From positions 86,962,371-87,026,370 of the forward strand of contig CM050449.1 in NCBI GenBank assembly GCA_027563935.2: 64,000 nt of DNA, written 5' to 3'. The position numbers were made by a program, and so were the translations under genes. Shown here in pieces: positions 23,216-34,055 of this stretch. The notes beneath the pieces are model-generated. The model had not been told where the DNA came from, did not search any database, and was given only the letters and a program-made list of their open reading frames with translations. Each line of letters starts with the position of its first letter. Position 1 is the first letter of the stretch. This DNA comes from Costus lasius (lineage: Eukaryota > Streptophyta > Magnoliopsida > Zingiberales > Costaceae).

Positions 23216-25449
23216 TGTTGGTGTTTATGCCCTGTAGACCAATGTTTGGACATGGTCGGGCATTGTTTGAATGTACTTTGATGGAATTGTTATTCTTTAT
23301 AGAGGCATGGTCGTTATTATGCAGACTTCTCTACCTGCGTTGATGTATTGAGTTGCATAAATAATGTCCCAAGAGTTTGGTTGGATCCATTCTCATAAGC
23401 TATCCCCAGTCAAGGTACCTTAGCAAATATGGGACAGCTTTAGTACATGTGAGACTAGTGTATGGGCTGCTTAGGTGCGGGGCACAGTAACACAGACATA
23501 CAGGTGCATTGGATGCACTGGAGTGATCCACCGTGAGGATTGACTTGTCTAGTCAACAAGTCAATCTCACATGCAAGAGGTTTGCATTGATCCTTAGACT
23601 TGAGTTATTCATGTCTAGATTTGATGATGGGTATGCTTTGATACAGTCTTACGTCTCTCCGTAATTGGGAGACCAAAATGACTGTCATTGGGCATGTCAT
23701 AAGTCATGTAGAGACATGGATGACCAATAGTAGAATTTGTCCCTTCCTTATTGGAAGCATGATATCCACTCGGGGGCGCCCCACCTTATTGGTGCATGAC
23801 AGGAATGTGTGGCCACACTAGTTGAGTCATGACCAATGCATTGGATTGATGAACTTGAGACTAATCCAATGGCAGGATATCAGTTTAGGCAAAGGGATCT
23901 ATAATGCATGGGAATCCTCGTTGTTTGGTTAGGAGTTGTTGCCATATGACTTAAGTCCTATGACATGGGTAATAGTAATGTGTTGCTAGATACCCCTCAC
24001 TACTTATGATGTTTACATCATTGCCATCGTCATTAGGATCCTACGGGGTCACACGCAATAGACTCTTGACGTTGCTTTAATCAGAAGCCTTAGGACCAAG
24101 TTATTGGATAACTTGGATCCATTTGGAAGATTTCATCAGCGCCAATGGGCCTGATGAGTTGGAACAAGGTTATTGGAGCCAAACTTCATTTTTGACAGGT
24201 TGACCCGAAATTGACCTAGATTGGTCACATTTGGATTAGGGTTGCATTGGATTGGATCCAATAGCTTAATCAACCCATGCCATGAAGTTTGGGCTTGCTC
24301 CATATTCAATGAGGCCCAATAATTAGTTGTCATGAAGAGAGAATTGGCAAAAAGGGTATAATGGGGAGAAGTCTTCACCCATTAGCGCCTAGGGGCATAA
24401 TGGGGTGAAGTGGGTGGTTTTGCTTCATTAAGGAAGTAAAAGGCGCCTTGCCCTTTCTCCCTTGATGGAAACCTTCCCTCTAAGGCAAGTCTTGGGGCTA
24501 ATATGGCTTGAGAACTTTTATGGGAAGTTCCTAGGCGCATATGGATGTTGGGAAGAGGTATATGGTAAAGTCTTGGAGACTTACCTTACCTCAAACCCTA
24601 ATTTCTCCCAAGACACCACCCTAGCCGAATTCCTCTTGCTTGTTGCGCCTAGCCCTTCTCCTTGGATGGAATGCATGCCTCTAAGGCATGTCTTGGGCTG
24701 ATATGGCCATTGGGCAAATTAGGATTGGTTGAATAAGGTTTATGGTAAAGTCTTGGAGACTTTCCTTACCTCAAGACTCCTTTATCCTAGCCGCCCACTT
24801 GGCATGATCCTAGCCATTGCCCTAGCCGCCCCTTGTCCTATTAAGAGGACCCTTGCCGCCCCCTCTTGGGAGGTTGGTTCGTGTGTGTTCAATCCTTGGA
24901 GGCATGAGCACATCAAGAGGAGGCGCAAGCATAAGGGCGAGAGTGCATAGAGGTGGCGCAACCTTCTTCCTCCTTGAAGCCGCAAGCATCCTCTTCTTCC
25001 TCTCTCTTTGGTGCAAGAAGGAGGAGTGCATGGTGTCTTCATATTCTTCCATAGCCGCAAGCATCATCATTTCCTTGTCTTGGCGCAAGAACAAGAAGAG
25101 CTTGGCGGCATCATCTTCCTCCTCATCTCTTCTTGGTGCTTTCATCTTGGAGGTGGCGCAAGAGAAGTGAAGGAACCCTAAGGCTTGATTTTCTTCCCGA
25201 GGCTAGCACCAAGCGTGGAAGGGAGCAACGATTAAGGAGTCGACGCGTGGATACTTGTAGAGGACGAGCACTTGATCGTCTCCGAACATGGTTTCAAGAA
25301 CCGAGCAAGCAATAGAGGTATTATCCTTGTCACATTCTTGTGTTCTCCCTCGCATGGATCCTTAGGCAAAGGAATATGTTTCGGGTGTAATGCTTCCATT
25401 GCGTCCTGGTACTGCAAAAATTTTAAATTACACCCGGTATTCCCTAACA
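23216..25449 (+). mobile_element. Solo LTR F (copia type)
   Basis: This 2234-bp unit begins TGTTGGTG and ends CCCTAACA. It is flanked on both sides by TGGAT (23211-23215 and 25450-25454), with no internal region, which is the signature of a solo LTR left by recombination between two LTRs. Its start resembles the TGTTGGGG-type LTRs of the main copia family, and it shares the CTAGATACCCCTCACT block with them, so it belongs to a related lineage. It has an internal direct duplication of about 120 bp (about 24465-24600 and 24655-24785) around a TATGGTAAAGTCTTGGAGAC core. Open frames inside overlap one another on both strands and look like chance. Confidence 0.88.
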
Positions 25450-25454
25450 TGGAT

Positions 25455-25602
25455 ATCAGCATCGACATCCCCATCATCGCAACAAGATACTGATGCATTA
25501 CAATCCCTTTGCCAGACTGATATCCGATTGGATAAAGTGTGTCACCACTTTGTTTTCACCCAATCTCATGGTCATGACTAAATTAGGCTTTCACCTGGGT
25601 GT
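25455..25602 (-). repeat. Inverted LTR fragment G, second part
   Basis: This continues G across the F insertion: on the minus strand GGATATCAG followed by GGCAAAGGGAT matches F near 23874-23901. It is cut at 25602 by the start of element H. Confidence 0.7.
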
Positions 25603-27343
25603 TGATGACACCAAAATTCATTGTATATTTTGTGTCATTTTATTGATCTTTTTGTGTCATATTTATACCATTTTGCTTGTTTTTAAGCCTTATTTGTCAA
25701 ATATTGCAGAATCTACATCATTTCTTGTTTTTGACCATTTTTAGGTTAAAAGTGCCATATTTTGATGGATTTTGAAAGATTTGAGCACACCAATGGATTC
25801 CAGATGTCGAGACGAAGCTCCCTGCCAAATTTCATGCGAATTGGAGTAAGTTTGCAAAATTACGGTAGTGCCCTGAAAAATATTACAGTACCGTAAGTTC
25901 CACCCCAGAAAGCACAAAAAGAAATTATGGCACTACCGTAATTTTGGTCCTGAATTTTATGGTACCATAATTTTGGTGAATTTCACACAGAAACTTTTTA
26001 GAAAATTACGGCACTACCGTAATTTATTTTACGGTACCGTAATTTTAGCCCGTGTTCCCGATTTTTCCGCCGTAAATTTCAAAAGATGATATCTTGAGAT
26101 TTAGGGCACCAAATTGAGATCCAAAAGAAGCTGCGGACTCGTATCAACGAGGAGAAGATAAAAGGACTAAAAGGCTGAATTATTCGGAAGGATCCAGACA
26201 GTAATCGAGGGAGGCATCCTTAGGGTTAAGCCTCACGCCGAGAGGCATAGAGACCACCTCAGGCCATGATTTTTGCAAGGAAGCTTCATGTAGAGGAGAA
26301 GAGGATACCCCAGAAGTTTTATAGTGAAAGGAAATCGATCAGAGGAGAAATCAACAAAAGAGCGGGCACCGGCACTATTCACACGCGAAATTATGGGCTG
26401 TAATTTTCATTACAGCCCTGTTTTGTAACTTTTCCTCTTCCCTTTCAATTTCTGATAGTTCTAAATAATGGATTACTATATTTCTTCTTCCATGTTAGCT
26501 TAGATTTCTTATAGAACATGGGGGTGTAATTCCCTTAATTTCTTAATGACTAGACATTGATTATTTCTGTCATGATAATTTTGTTATGATAATTCTACCT
26601 ATGTGATGAATTTCCTTTAATTCTCCTTAGTTTTATAAATATTAGCATGTTTCAGAGTTTTGCAAAATAGACTGAGAGGTTGATTGTGAAATTTGGAATC
26701 CTAAAAATTATTGAGTTTGGAACTTATCGTAAGAGATTAGGTTTGTTCTTTGAATTCTAATTTTTAGCGATTTTATTGCTATGTTGATTTTCTGATTCTT
26801 TGGATTGAGTTAATCTATTAGGTTTGATTTGAAATTGTAAGAGATTAAATTTTTGATCGTCAGAAAACCTTAAGTAGAACTTGTGATGAGTTTTAGGATG
26901 CACATGAGTGATCCTTGAGTTTCCACATGAGATGTTTAACTTAGAATTTGGATGCACGAGAGTGATCCTTGAGTTCTTTGTTCAATGATTTACTTATTTT
27001 CAGCATTGGATAGATCTTGCACGAGAGTGAGGATTGGTCCTTTGTATGATTGTCTGTATGTGAGCGAGATGATCCTTTTATGAAGTAAATTAAATCTTTA
27101 TCGTAATGAAATTTGATTGACAGCCTTTATTTCCTTCTAGCCATTAGAATTAAGGTGGATGAACCCCTAGTCCTAGTTTTCTTCTCTGATATTTTTCTGT
27201 GCACTTTCCTGTCGTTTACTTGCATCATATTCGATTTGCTTAGCTAGTGAGAATACAACTATTTGGTACATAACAACATAGGTCTATGTGGTTCGATATC
27301 TTAATTATTACTCTGAGTATCCATGCACTTGCGGACTACAACA
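25603..27343 (+). repeat. 5' LTR of H
   Basis: This 1741-bp LTR begins TGATGACACC and ends CAACA. It contains a palindrome array (25860-26042) with TTACGGTACCGTAA at 26029-26042 and TTACGGCACTACCGTAA at 26006-26022. Near 26895-27070 there are diverged repeats of a TGCACGAGAGTGATCCTTGAG unit. Confidence 0.85.
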
Positions 27344-27349
27344 AGTTTT

Positions 27350-27367
27350 TGGCGCCGTTGCCGGGGA
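27350..27367 (+). other. Primer-binding site of H (tRNA-Asp type)
   Basis: TGGCGCCGTTGCCGGGGA lies six bases after the LTR. This is the tRNA-Asp-complementary site known from Athila elements. Confidence 0.88.
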
Positions 27368-27654
27368 CCTTAGTTTTGTTAATATCAAAATAGTTATTAA
27401 TATTGCTAGACTAAGTTTTATTTGTTTTAGATTTAACTTTGTTTTTATTATTTTTGTAGGTTTTGGATCATCACAGTTGTGACAGAACTGTGATATCTGA
27501 AAATTTTGTATTTGCTTGTGTTTTGTGTTTTTTACGTATTTTTTTTAAATTTTTTTTTGATTGATTAGTGTTGGATAATTTTTCTGTTCTTTATAGATTT
27601 GAAGATATGACTTTTAATCACAACTCGTGAGCAACTGAAAGAGGTGAGGTATAC

Positions 27655-28840
27655 ATGCCAAGAGTAAGGCATGAAGATGATTCATGGTGCACTATTGCAG
27701 ATAAGTTAGATTATTTAGCTCATAAATTAGAAACTTTTAATATGCACCCTGTTAGGAAATCTTATTCTTCAATTAGATGTGATATTTGTGGATGTTTTGA
27801 TCATTACACTTCTGATTGCCAATTTTTAACTCCTCCAAAATATGTTTATGAACCATGCTTTGAGGATACTGAAAAATCTAGCTTAGAGATTATGTTTGAA
27901 AAGTTCTTGAAACAAAGTGAGGAGTCACATGAGACCCATAAACATTGGACGGATAATATGCGTGCTCATACTGAAATGTTAAAAACCTAGATAGCACAAC
28001 AGGATTATTTTTTTGAGTTTGATTTGGAAACTAAGGAAATTGATTTAGAAAATTCTCCCTCTCATTTTGATTGTTTTGAAATTGAGCCTTATGTGAACTT
28101 AAATGAATCTCATTCTGATTTTTGATAATTGTAAAATTGATTCATTTGATAATTTATTTGAAGAAAAAATTGAGGAAATTGAATTTGAAAAATCCCCTCT
28201 TGATTCTAGTGATAGTGATGAAATTGATTCTTTTGATGATATATTATTTATGGTTAAATATGACTCTTGTAATTCTAAGATTGATTCTTTTGATTCTTCT
28301 GATGATGAATTATTTGTGGAACAGCATGAGGAAATCGATTTTGAAAAATCTCACTCTGAATTAGTTGATAATTTTGAAATTGATAAATTGTTTGATGATG
28401 AACATGAGGAACTTGAAAAAGATTTGAATATTACAAACACTGATGCGTCTCACCATGAAGTTTTGCTCATATCCACTATTCAATCTTCTGATTTATTTGA
28501 AAAATTATGCTTTATTGAAGAATCTAATGTGAGACACAAAGACTATTTAGATGATCCAATGTATGAATCTTTTGAAGAAAGTCCTATTGCAATTGAAGAT
28601 AAAAATTTGAAGAAAGGACTAATGATTTTACTTTCTGATAAATATAGGAAGATCATTGAATATCCTTTGAGTGGAATTGAAAATTTTGATTTTGATTTCT
28701 GTATATTTGAGAAAGTCATGTCGATCTTCATTTATATGAAATTTTGGATGTTTGGATTAGTGGCTAAACTTTTTGGACAACGGAAATGCCGAAAATTGTA
28801 TGCTATTTACTATGGCACTGATCCACCTGCTTCACCATGA
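27655..28840 (+). pseudogene. H-encoded small nucleocapsid-like protein, broken
   Basis: Starts at the ATG at 27655. The CCHC knuckle lies at residues C42, C45, H50, C55, the type found in Ty3/gypsy nucleocapsids. A short linker leads to a strongly acidic tail with repeated Asp/Glu-Ile-Asp-Ser-Phe-Asp units, then a more hydrophobic C-terminus. The frame is broken by TAG at 27988-27990, where relative I has CAG, and by one extra T near 28125. The second half (28103-28840) is open for 245 codons. No capsid, protease or enzyme domain is present. Function is unknown; RNA binding is inferred from the knuckle alone. The leader from 27368 to 27654 shows no gene. Confidence 0.75.
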
Positions 28841-28883
28841 TACTTGATTTTTGGTGAAGCTAATGACCTAAAAATTAGCGCTT

Positions 28884-28901
28884 CTTGGGAGGCAACCCAA
28901 G
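28884..28901 (+). promoter_or_regulatory. Post-ORF hairpin of H
   Basis: CTTGGGAGGCAACCCAAG is a perfect 6-bp stem with a 6-nt loop, 43 bp after the ORF stop. It is identical to the K copy (52501-52518, minus strand) and has one change in I (33686-33703). The upstream GACCTAAA...TAGC is also shared. Role unknown. Confidence 0.7.
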
Positions 28902-28991
28902 CACTCTTACTTAGCTTAGTTCCTTTTATTTTAGTTTATTTTTAGAATTAATTTTTCTTTTCCTTTTGCAGGAAAAATTAAATTTTGTGCA

Positions 28992-29266
28992 AAATATGGC
29001 ATTGCCGTAATTACAATCAGGGTACCATAATTTTGGTTCATTTTCGACCAAACACTTTTGCGCATTTTACGGCACTACTGTAAGAAATTTTATTTGCCGT
29101 ATTTTTGGGTAATTTTTGAACAGAAAGTTTTATGGTTTTTTACGATAGTACCGTAATTTTTTTATGGTACCGTAATTTTGAGTGTTTTCTTACCCGAGAG
29201 TTTTTCAAAATTTTGTGAAAAATACGGCAGTGCCGTAATATTTTTACAGTGCAGTAATTTCTACTC
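28992..29266 (+). repeat. Palindrome array in the 3' noncoding part of H
   Basis: At least six imperfect copies of the TTACGG...CCGTAA palindrome are separated by unrelated AT-rich sequence, for example TACGGCAGTGCCGTA at 29223-29237. This is the same motif family as in the LTR of H. Confidence 0.8.
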
Positions 29267-30130
29267 TTTGCTTCCTGCATTATACTTATCTGAGTAGGTG
29301 TTTTCTCGAAGTGATTTTAAGAAACTAGAGTGCGAAAGTTTTCTATCTTTGGCACAACATGGAAGTACTCATCTTTTACTATTATTTGTATATTTTTATT
29401 GAATTTTAAAGTCCATGGATCATCCTATAACACATAGCATCTTTTGGTAAATGATTAATTTCTACAATAGTTTTTTTTGTCTAATCTGATTAGCGTTTTT
29501 GCTGCATATTTTTAAGATGCTTTGATGAGTTGAAACCCTAATCTTTCACTTGAAATTAGAAATACAAGTTTCATTCTATCTCTTGGATTTATTATTTTCA
29601 TGAAAATATTTTCTTATCATTCTAGGAAGCATGACAACTTTTGGTAACTGATTAATTTTTGTGCAGTTTTTGATTCTAGTAATCTGATTAGCCTTCTTTC
29701 TGCTGATACCCTAAATTCTTGACAGATTTTGATCCTTTAATTTTCATACACCCGGAAAGAACAAGTTTTATTCTACTACATGGTTCTGTCTATTTTCTTG
29801 TTGGATCATTAAATCTTATTCTTGAGTATAGCTACTTTTCATAACTGAATCAGTAGGCTGCACTGCTTTCCATCGACATCTGCAGCTCCTTGTCTTCAAA
29901 TTGCCACCAGAAGCTGCACATCTTCTTCCAAGCTGACTCAGACTTCACCTCTGCCGCTAACACTCTGATTTCATCCAGCTAGCACATTCTGCTTCCAGCT
30001 GCCATCAGCCTCTATTCCAGTTTTTGCATTATCAGCTGTTTACAGCTTCTTCTCTAGATTTGCAACACCTCTAGGTAACCCAGCCACTACCACTCCAGCT
30101 GCCTCTGACATCACTGTTTCCAGCTATCGA
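29267..30130 (+). other. 3' noncoding region of H up to element I
   Basis: AT-rich sequence collinear with 34056-34760 of element I, showing shared ancestry. It includes a doubled TAGCATCTTTTGG-like segment and a CAGCT/CACC-rich tract near 29870-30125. No gene is seen. Confidence 0.65.
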
Positions 30131-32223
30131 TGATGACACCGAAATTTATAGTAAATTTTATGCCATTTCATTGGTATTTTTTTTCTCATATTCATAGACT
30201 TTGCTTATTTTTATGCATTTTTTATCAATATTTGTGGAATCTACTCTCTTTTCTGCTTTTGATGATTTTCAGGCAAAAAGGCATAATTTTTTAGTCAATT
30301 TCGAGCAATCCAGATGCATAACTGAATTCACAACATCAACAGGAGATCAGATGTCAAATTTAAGAAGAATTGGAGCTTCAGAGCAAATTACAGCACCCCC
30401 ATTATGGATATTACGGTACCGTAATTTGACTGCACTCACAGATCAAAATCACGGTACTGCCATAATTCCCAAGAGGTGCCGTAATTTGAAGTTTTTCAGA
30501 CCAGAGAATTTCGTGGTATTACAGCATGGACGTAACAATCTCTACGGTGCCGTATTTTGAGCATTTTTGGATAGAGATTTGATGAAGTTTACAGTACTAC
30601 CGTAACGGAATTTATGGTGTAGTAATTCGGGATGGTTTTCCACCCGAGAGTTGGCTGTCCAAATTTACGGTACCGTAATTACGGCACTGCCGTAAAGAAG
30701 ATCACGGTACCGTAATTCCGGAAGAATTTCACCTGAGAGTTGGCTGTCCAAATTACGGCACTGCCGTAACATTCATTACGGCCATAATTACAACTCAAAA
30801 TCGTGATTTTTCCGGTTAACATGAAGCCCGATTTTTATGGAGATGATTGCGATCAATCCAAGCCATTAAATAGGATGCTGCAAGAAGCAAACAGAGAGCT
30901 TTTTCCGAGACTGAAGAGAGGCAGACCAAAAGCCCTAATTTTCGTCCACTAGAGAGAGAGAAATCACCTCACACACTGCCGCCCTAGGTTTCACCGCTAG
31001 GAAGCATATAGCGCATCTCCGGCCGTGAAATTTGAGTGGAAGCTACGCATAGAGGAGGAGAACGTGTCCGAAAAGTTTCAGCGTGATTGGAGATCAAACG
31101 GAGGAGAAATCAACAAAAGATCGAGTGCCACCGCTGTTCGCCCAGATTACGGCCTTAATCTTCATTACGGACGTACCATAATTCTTCCTTTCACTCTGTT
31201 TCGATTTTCAACACTATGAATTATTGTAATCTTCCCTCTATGATAGCTTAAACTCACTTTGGGACAAGGGGGAGTAATTCACTTGATTTTTAATGACTAG
31301 ATGACTATTTTTTCATTATTTCATCACGTTTAATCTTAGCATAATGATTTTACTCATGCGATGATTGTTCTTAGATTCTCTTAGATCTATATTATTATTC
31401 ATGTTTTAGAGTTTTCGCCATTGACTGAAAAGTAATTGCTTGAGAACTTGGAACCCTAGAATTGCATGTTAGGAACTTTCTTAGGTTAGTTCTTATTAGT
31501 TTGATTTTAGGAGATTAATTGCCATGAATATAATATGAATCTAGGATTGAGCCGAAGTTGTCAAACGAGGAGATCTTGTGCGAAAGCAAGGATCGGAATG
31601 TTGAAGAACCATGAGTAAAACTAGTGTCGAGACTCGGATGCACAAAAGTGATCATTGAGATTCCACTAGAGATTATCAACCAAGAATTCGGATGCACGAA
31701 AGTGATCCTTGAGTTCTTAGTTTGATGATTTACTTATCTTCAGCTTGGGATAAATCTTGCGCAAAAGCGACAGTTGATCTCTGCATGATTGTCTGCACGA
31801 AAGTGAGATAATCCTTTTATTAAGTAAATTACATCTTTATCATATTAAAGTTAAATTGACGAAATCTTTATTCATGTCTAGTCATAGAAATTAAAGTGAA
31901 TGAAACCCTAGTCCCATCTTCTCTCTCTGATAATTCCATTTTAATTTTCGATTTGCTCGCTTGCATAATTTCAATTACCTAGATAGTAAGAAATCATTTA
32001 TTCAGTACTTGACAACACAGGTCTCTGTGGGATCGATACTTTTCTTTTTTACTTCGAGTATCCATGCGCTTGCGGACACTACAAGTTTAGGGACAACAAG
32101 TTTTTGGAGCCGTGTTAGGGAGTGACAAAAGTCCCTGTATGCCAACACTTAGGTTTTGGCCGCGACACCTGAAATAAGTGTACCCTACTTGTATTCATAA
32201 GTGTGTCCTTTCATATCACAACA
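30131..32223 (+). repeat. 5' LTR of I
   Basis: This 2093-bp LTR begins TGATGACACC and ends CACAACA. It holds the densest palindrome array (about 30387-30790), including TTACGGTACCGTAA at 30411-30424 and 30665-30678, and TTACGGCACTGCCGTAA at 30679-30695 and 30753-30769. Confidence 0.85.
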
Positions 32224-32229
32224 AGTTTT

Positions 32230-32247
32230 TGGCGTCGTTGCCAGGGA
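32230..32247 (+). other. Primer-binding site of I
   Basis: TGGCGTCGTTGCCAGGGA lies six bases after the LTR: the tRNA-Asp-type site with two changes from the H site. Confidence 0.82.
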
Positions 32248-32539
32248 CCTTAGTTTTGTTAATATCAAAATAGTTGTCAGTATAGCTAGACTAAGTTTTA
32301 TTTGTCTTAGATTTAACTTTATTTTTCTGTTTTTTGCAGGTTTTGGATTTTCATAAGTTGTGATAGAACTGTGATTTCTGAAATTTGTGAATTCACTTGT
32401 GTTTATTATTTTCTATTTTTTTTCTATATTCTGAAAAAAAAATTATTGATTGGTGTTGGATAATCTTTGTGTTCTTGATAGATTTGAAGAGATATCTTTT
32501 AATTATAACTCCTAGGCAACTAAAAGAGGTGAGATATAC

Positions 32540-33642
32540 ATGCCACAAGAAAGGTATGAAAATGATTCACGGTGCACTCTTGCAGATAAATTAAAATTTC
32601 ACTCTATGCACCCTATTAGATGTAATATTTGTGGATGTTTTGATCATTATGCTTCTAATTGTCCAAATCTTGTTTCTGATCCATACTTTGAGGATACTAA
32701 AGAATCTAGGTTAGAATCCATGCTTGAAAAATTCATGTCAAATCAAAACCAATTCATGACAAACCAAAATAAGGAAATTGAAGTTCTTAAGGAGATAATT
32801 GGTCAGCTTGCTTCTAATGTAGAATCTATATATGCTCATTCTGAATTTTTAGAGACCCAGATAGCACAACAAAAATGTTTATTTGAGTTTGACTTGGAAA
32901 CTGAAAAACTTGATTTAGAAAATTCCCCCACTGATTATGATTGTTTTGAGATTGAGCCTAATGTGGATATTAATGAATCTCAATATGATTTTGATAATTG
33001 TGAAATTGATTATTTTGATAATTTATTTGTGGAAATATTTGAGGAAATTGAAATTGAAAAACCCTCTTTTGATGAAATTGATTCTTTTGATAATATATTG
33101 TTTATAGTTAATTCTGATGAAGGATATGAGGGGACTAATTTAGAAAAATCTTATTCTGATTTTGTTGATAATTTTGAAAATTGATAAATTATTTGATTGT
33201 GAGCAAAGGAATATGAAAAAGATTTGAAAAATATAAACATTGATGAATACCATGATGAAGTTTTGCCGATATCTAATGTTCACTCTTTTAATTTATTTGA
33301 AAAATTATGTTTTATTGAGGAATCTAATGAGAAATAAAAAAGTTATTTTGATGATCCAATGCTTATATATTTTGATCAAAGTCCTATTGCAATTGAAAAT
33401 ATAAATCTGAAGAAAGGACTTATGATTTTACTTACTGAGAAATTTAGGAAGATCATTGAATATCCTTTATTTGAAGTTGAAAATTTTGATTTTGATTTCC
33501 GCATATTTGAGAAAGCCATGTCAATTGTGATTTTTTTAAAAAATTTTGGATATTTGAATTCGTGGCTAAACTTTTTGGACAGCGGAAAAGGAAGAAATTA
33601 CATGTTATTTACTTTGGTACTGATTCACCTGCTTCGCCATGA
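32540..33642 (+). pseudogene. I-encoded small nucleocapsid-like protein, broken
   Basis: The ATG at 32540 starts a 214-codon open part. The CCHC knuckle is at C28, C31, H36, C41. A Gln/Asn-rich, probably coiled-coil segment follows (about residues 55-110), like the segment after the knuckle of Athila/Tat gag proteins, and then an acidic tail. An extra A near 33181 shifts the frame. The remaining part is readable to TGA at 33640-33642 but has further damage near 33335. The start context and C-terminus match the H protein, so the ancestral product was about 390-400 aa. No enzyme domain is present. Confidence 0.75.
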
Positions 33643-33685
33643 TTTTTGAGTTTTGGTCAAGCTATGGACCTAAAAATTAGCGCTT

Positions 33686-33703
33686 CTTGGAAGGCAACCC
33701 AAG
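33686..33703 (+). promoter_or_regulatory. Post-ORF hairpin of I
   Basis: CTTGGAAGGCAACCCAAG lies 43 bp after the ORF stop, the same distance as in H. One stem position has G changed to A, leaving an A-C mismatch in place of G-C. Confidence 0.65.
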
Positions 33704-33800
33704 CACTTTTGCTTAGTTTAATTTATGTTATTTTAGTTTATTTTTAGAATTAATTTTTCATTTATTTTTTTTGCAGGGAAAAATAAAATTTTGTTTAAAA

Positions 33801-34055
33801 TACGGCACTGCCGTAATCAGTGTTACGGTGCCGTAATCTTGATCTGATTTCATTCGAGAGTTTTTAGCATATTACGGCGGTACCGTATTGGTTTTTACGG
33901 TACCATAATTCATGACAATTTCTGACCCGAAAGTTTTTGAAGTTTCATGGCGGTACCATATTGGTTTTTACGGTATCATTTTTTTGGATATTTTTGACCC
34001 GAGAGTTCTTTGAAAAATACAGCACTGCCGTAATTTTTTTTACGCCCGTAATTTT
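33801..34055 (+). repeat. Palindrome array in the 3' noncoding part of I
   Basis: Repeated ACGGCACTGCCGT, ACGGTGCCGTA and ACGGTACCATAA units lie among diverged AT-rich sequence, at the same relative place as the array at 28992-29266 in H. Confidence 0.78.

Noticed and set aside
24782..25170. Several overlapping open frames on both strands in F with hydrophobic or basic stretches
   Set aside because: They overlap one another on both strands, lie in a GC-richer part of an LTR and match no domain I recognise.
25441..25465. TGGATATCAGC after the end of F looked like a primer-binding site, which would make F a 5' LTR
   Set aside because: TGGAT also precedes F exactly, so it is a target duplication. 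What follows matches inverted fragment G, not a copia leader.
25860..26042. CRISPR-like array
   Set aside because: The repeats are short, imperfect palindromes with irregular spacing inside plant LTRs; there are no uniform repeats, spacers or cas genes.
28122..28364. Leucine/isoleucine-rich frame that looks like a membrane protein
   Set aside because: It is an out-of-frame reading of the acidic-tail gene of H.
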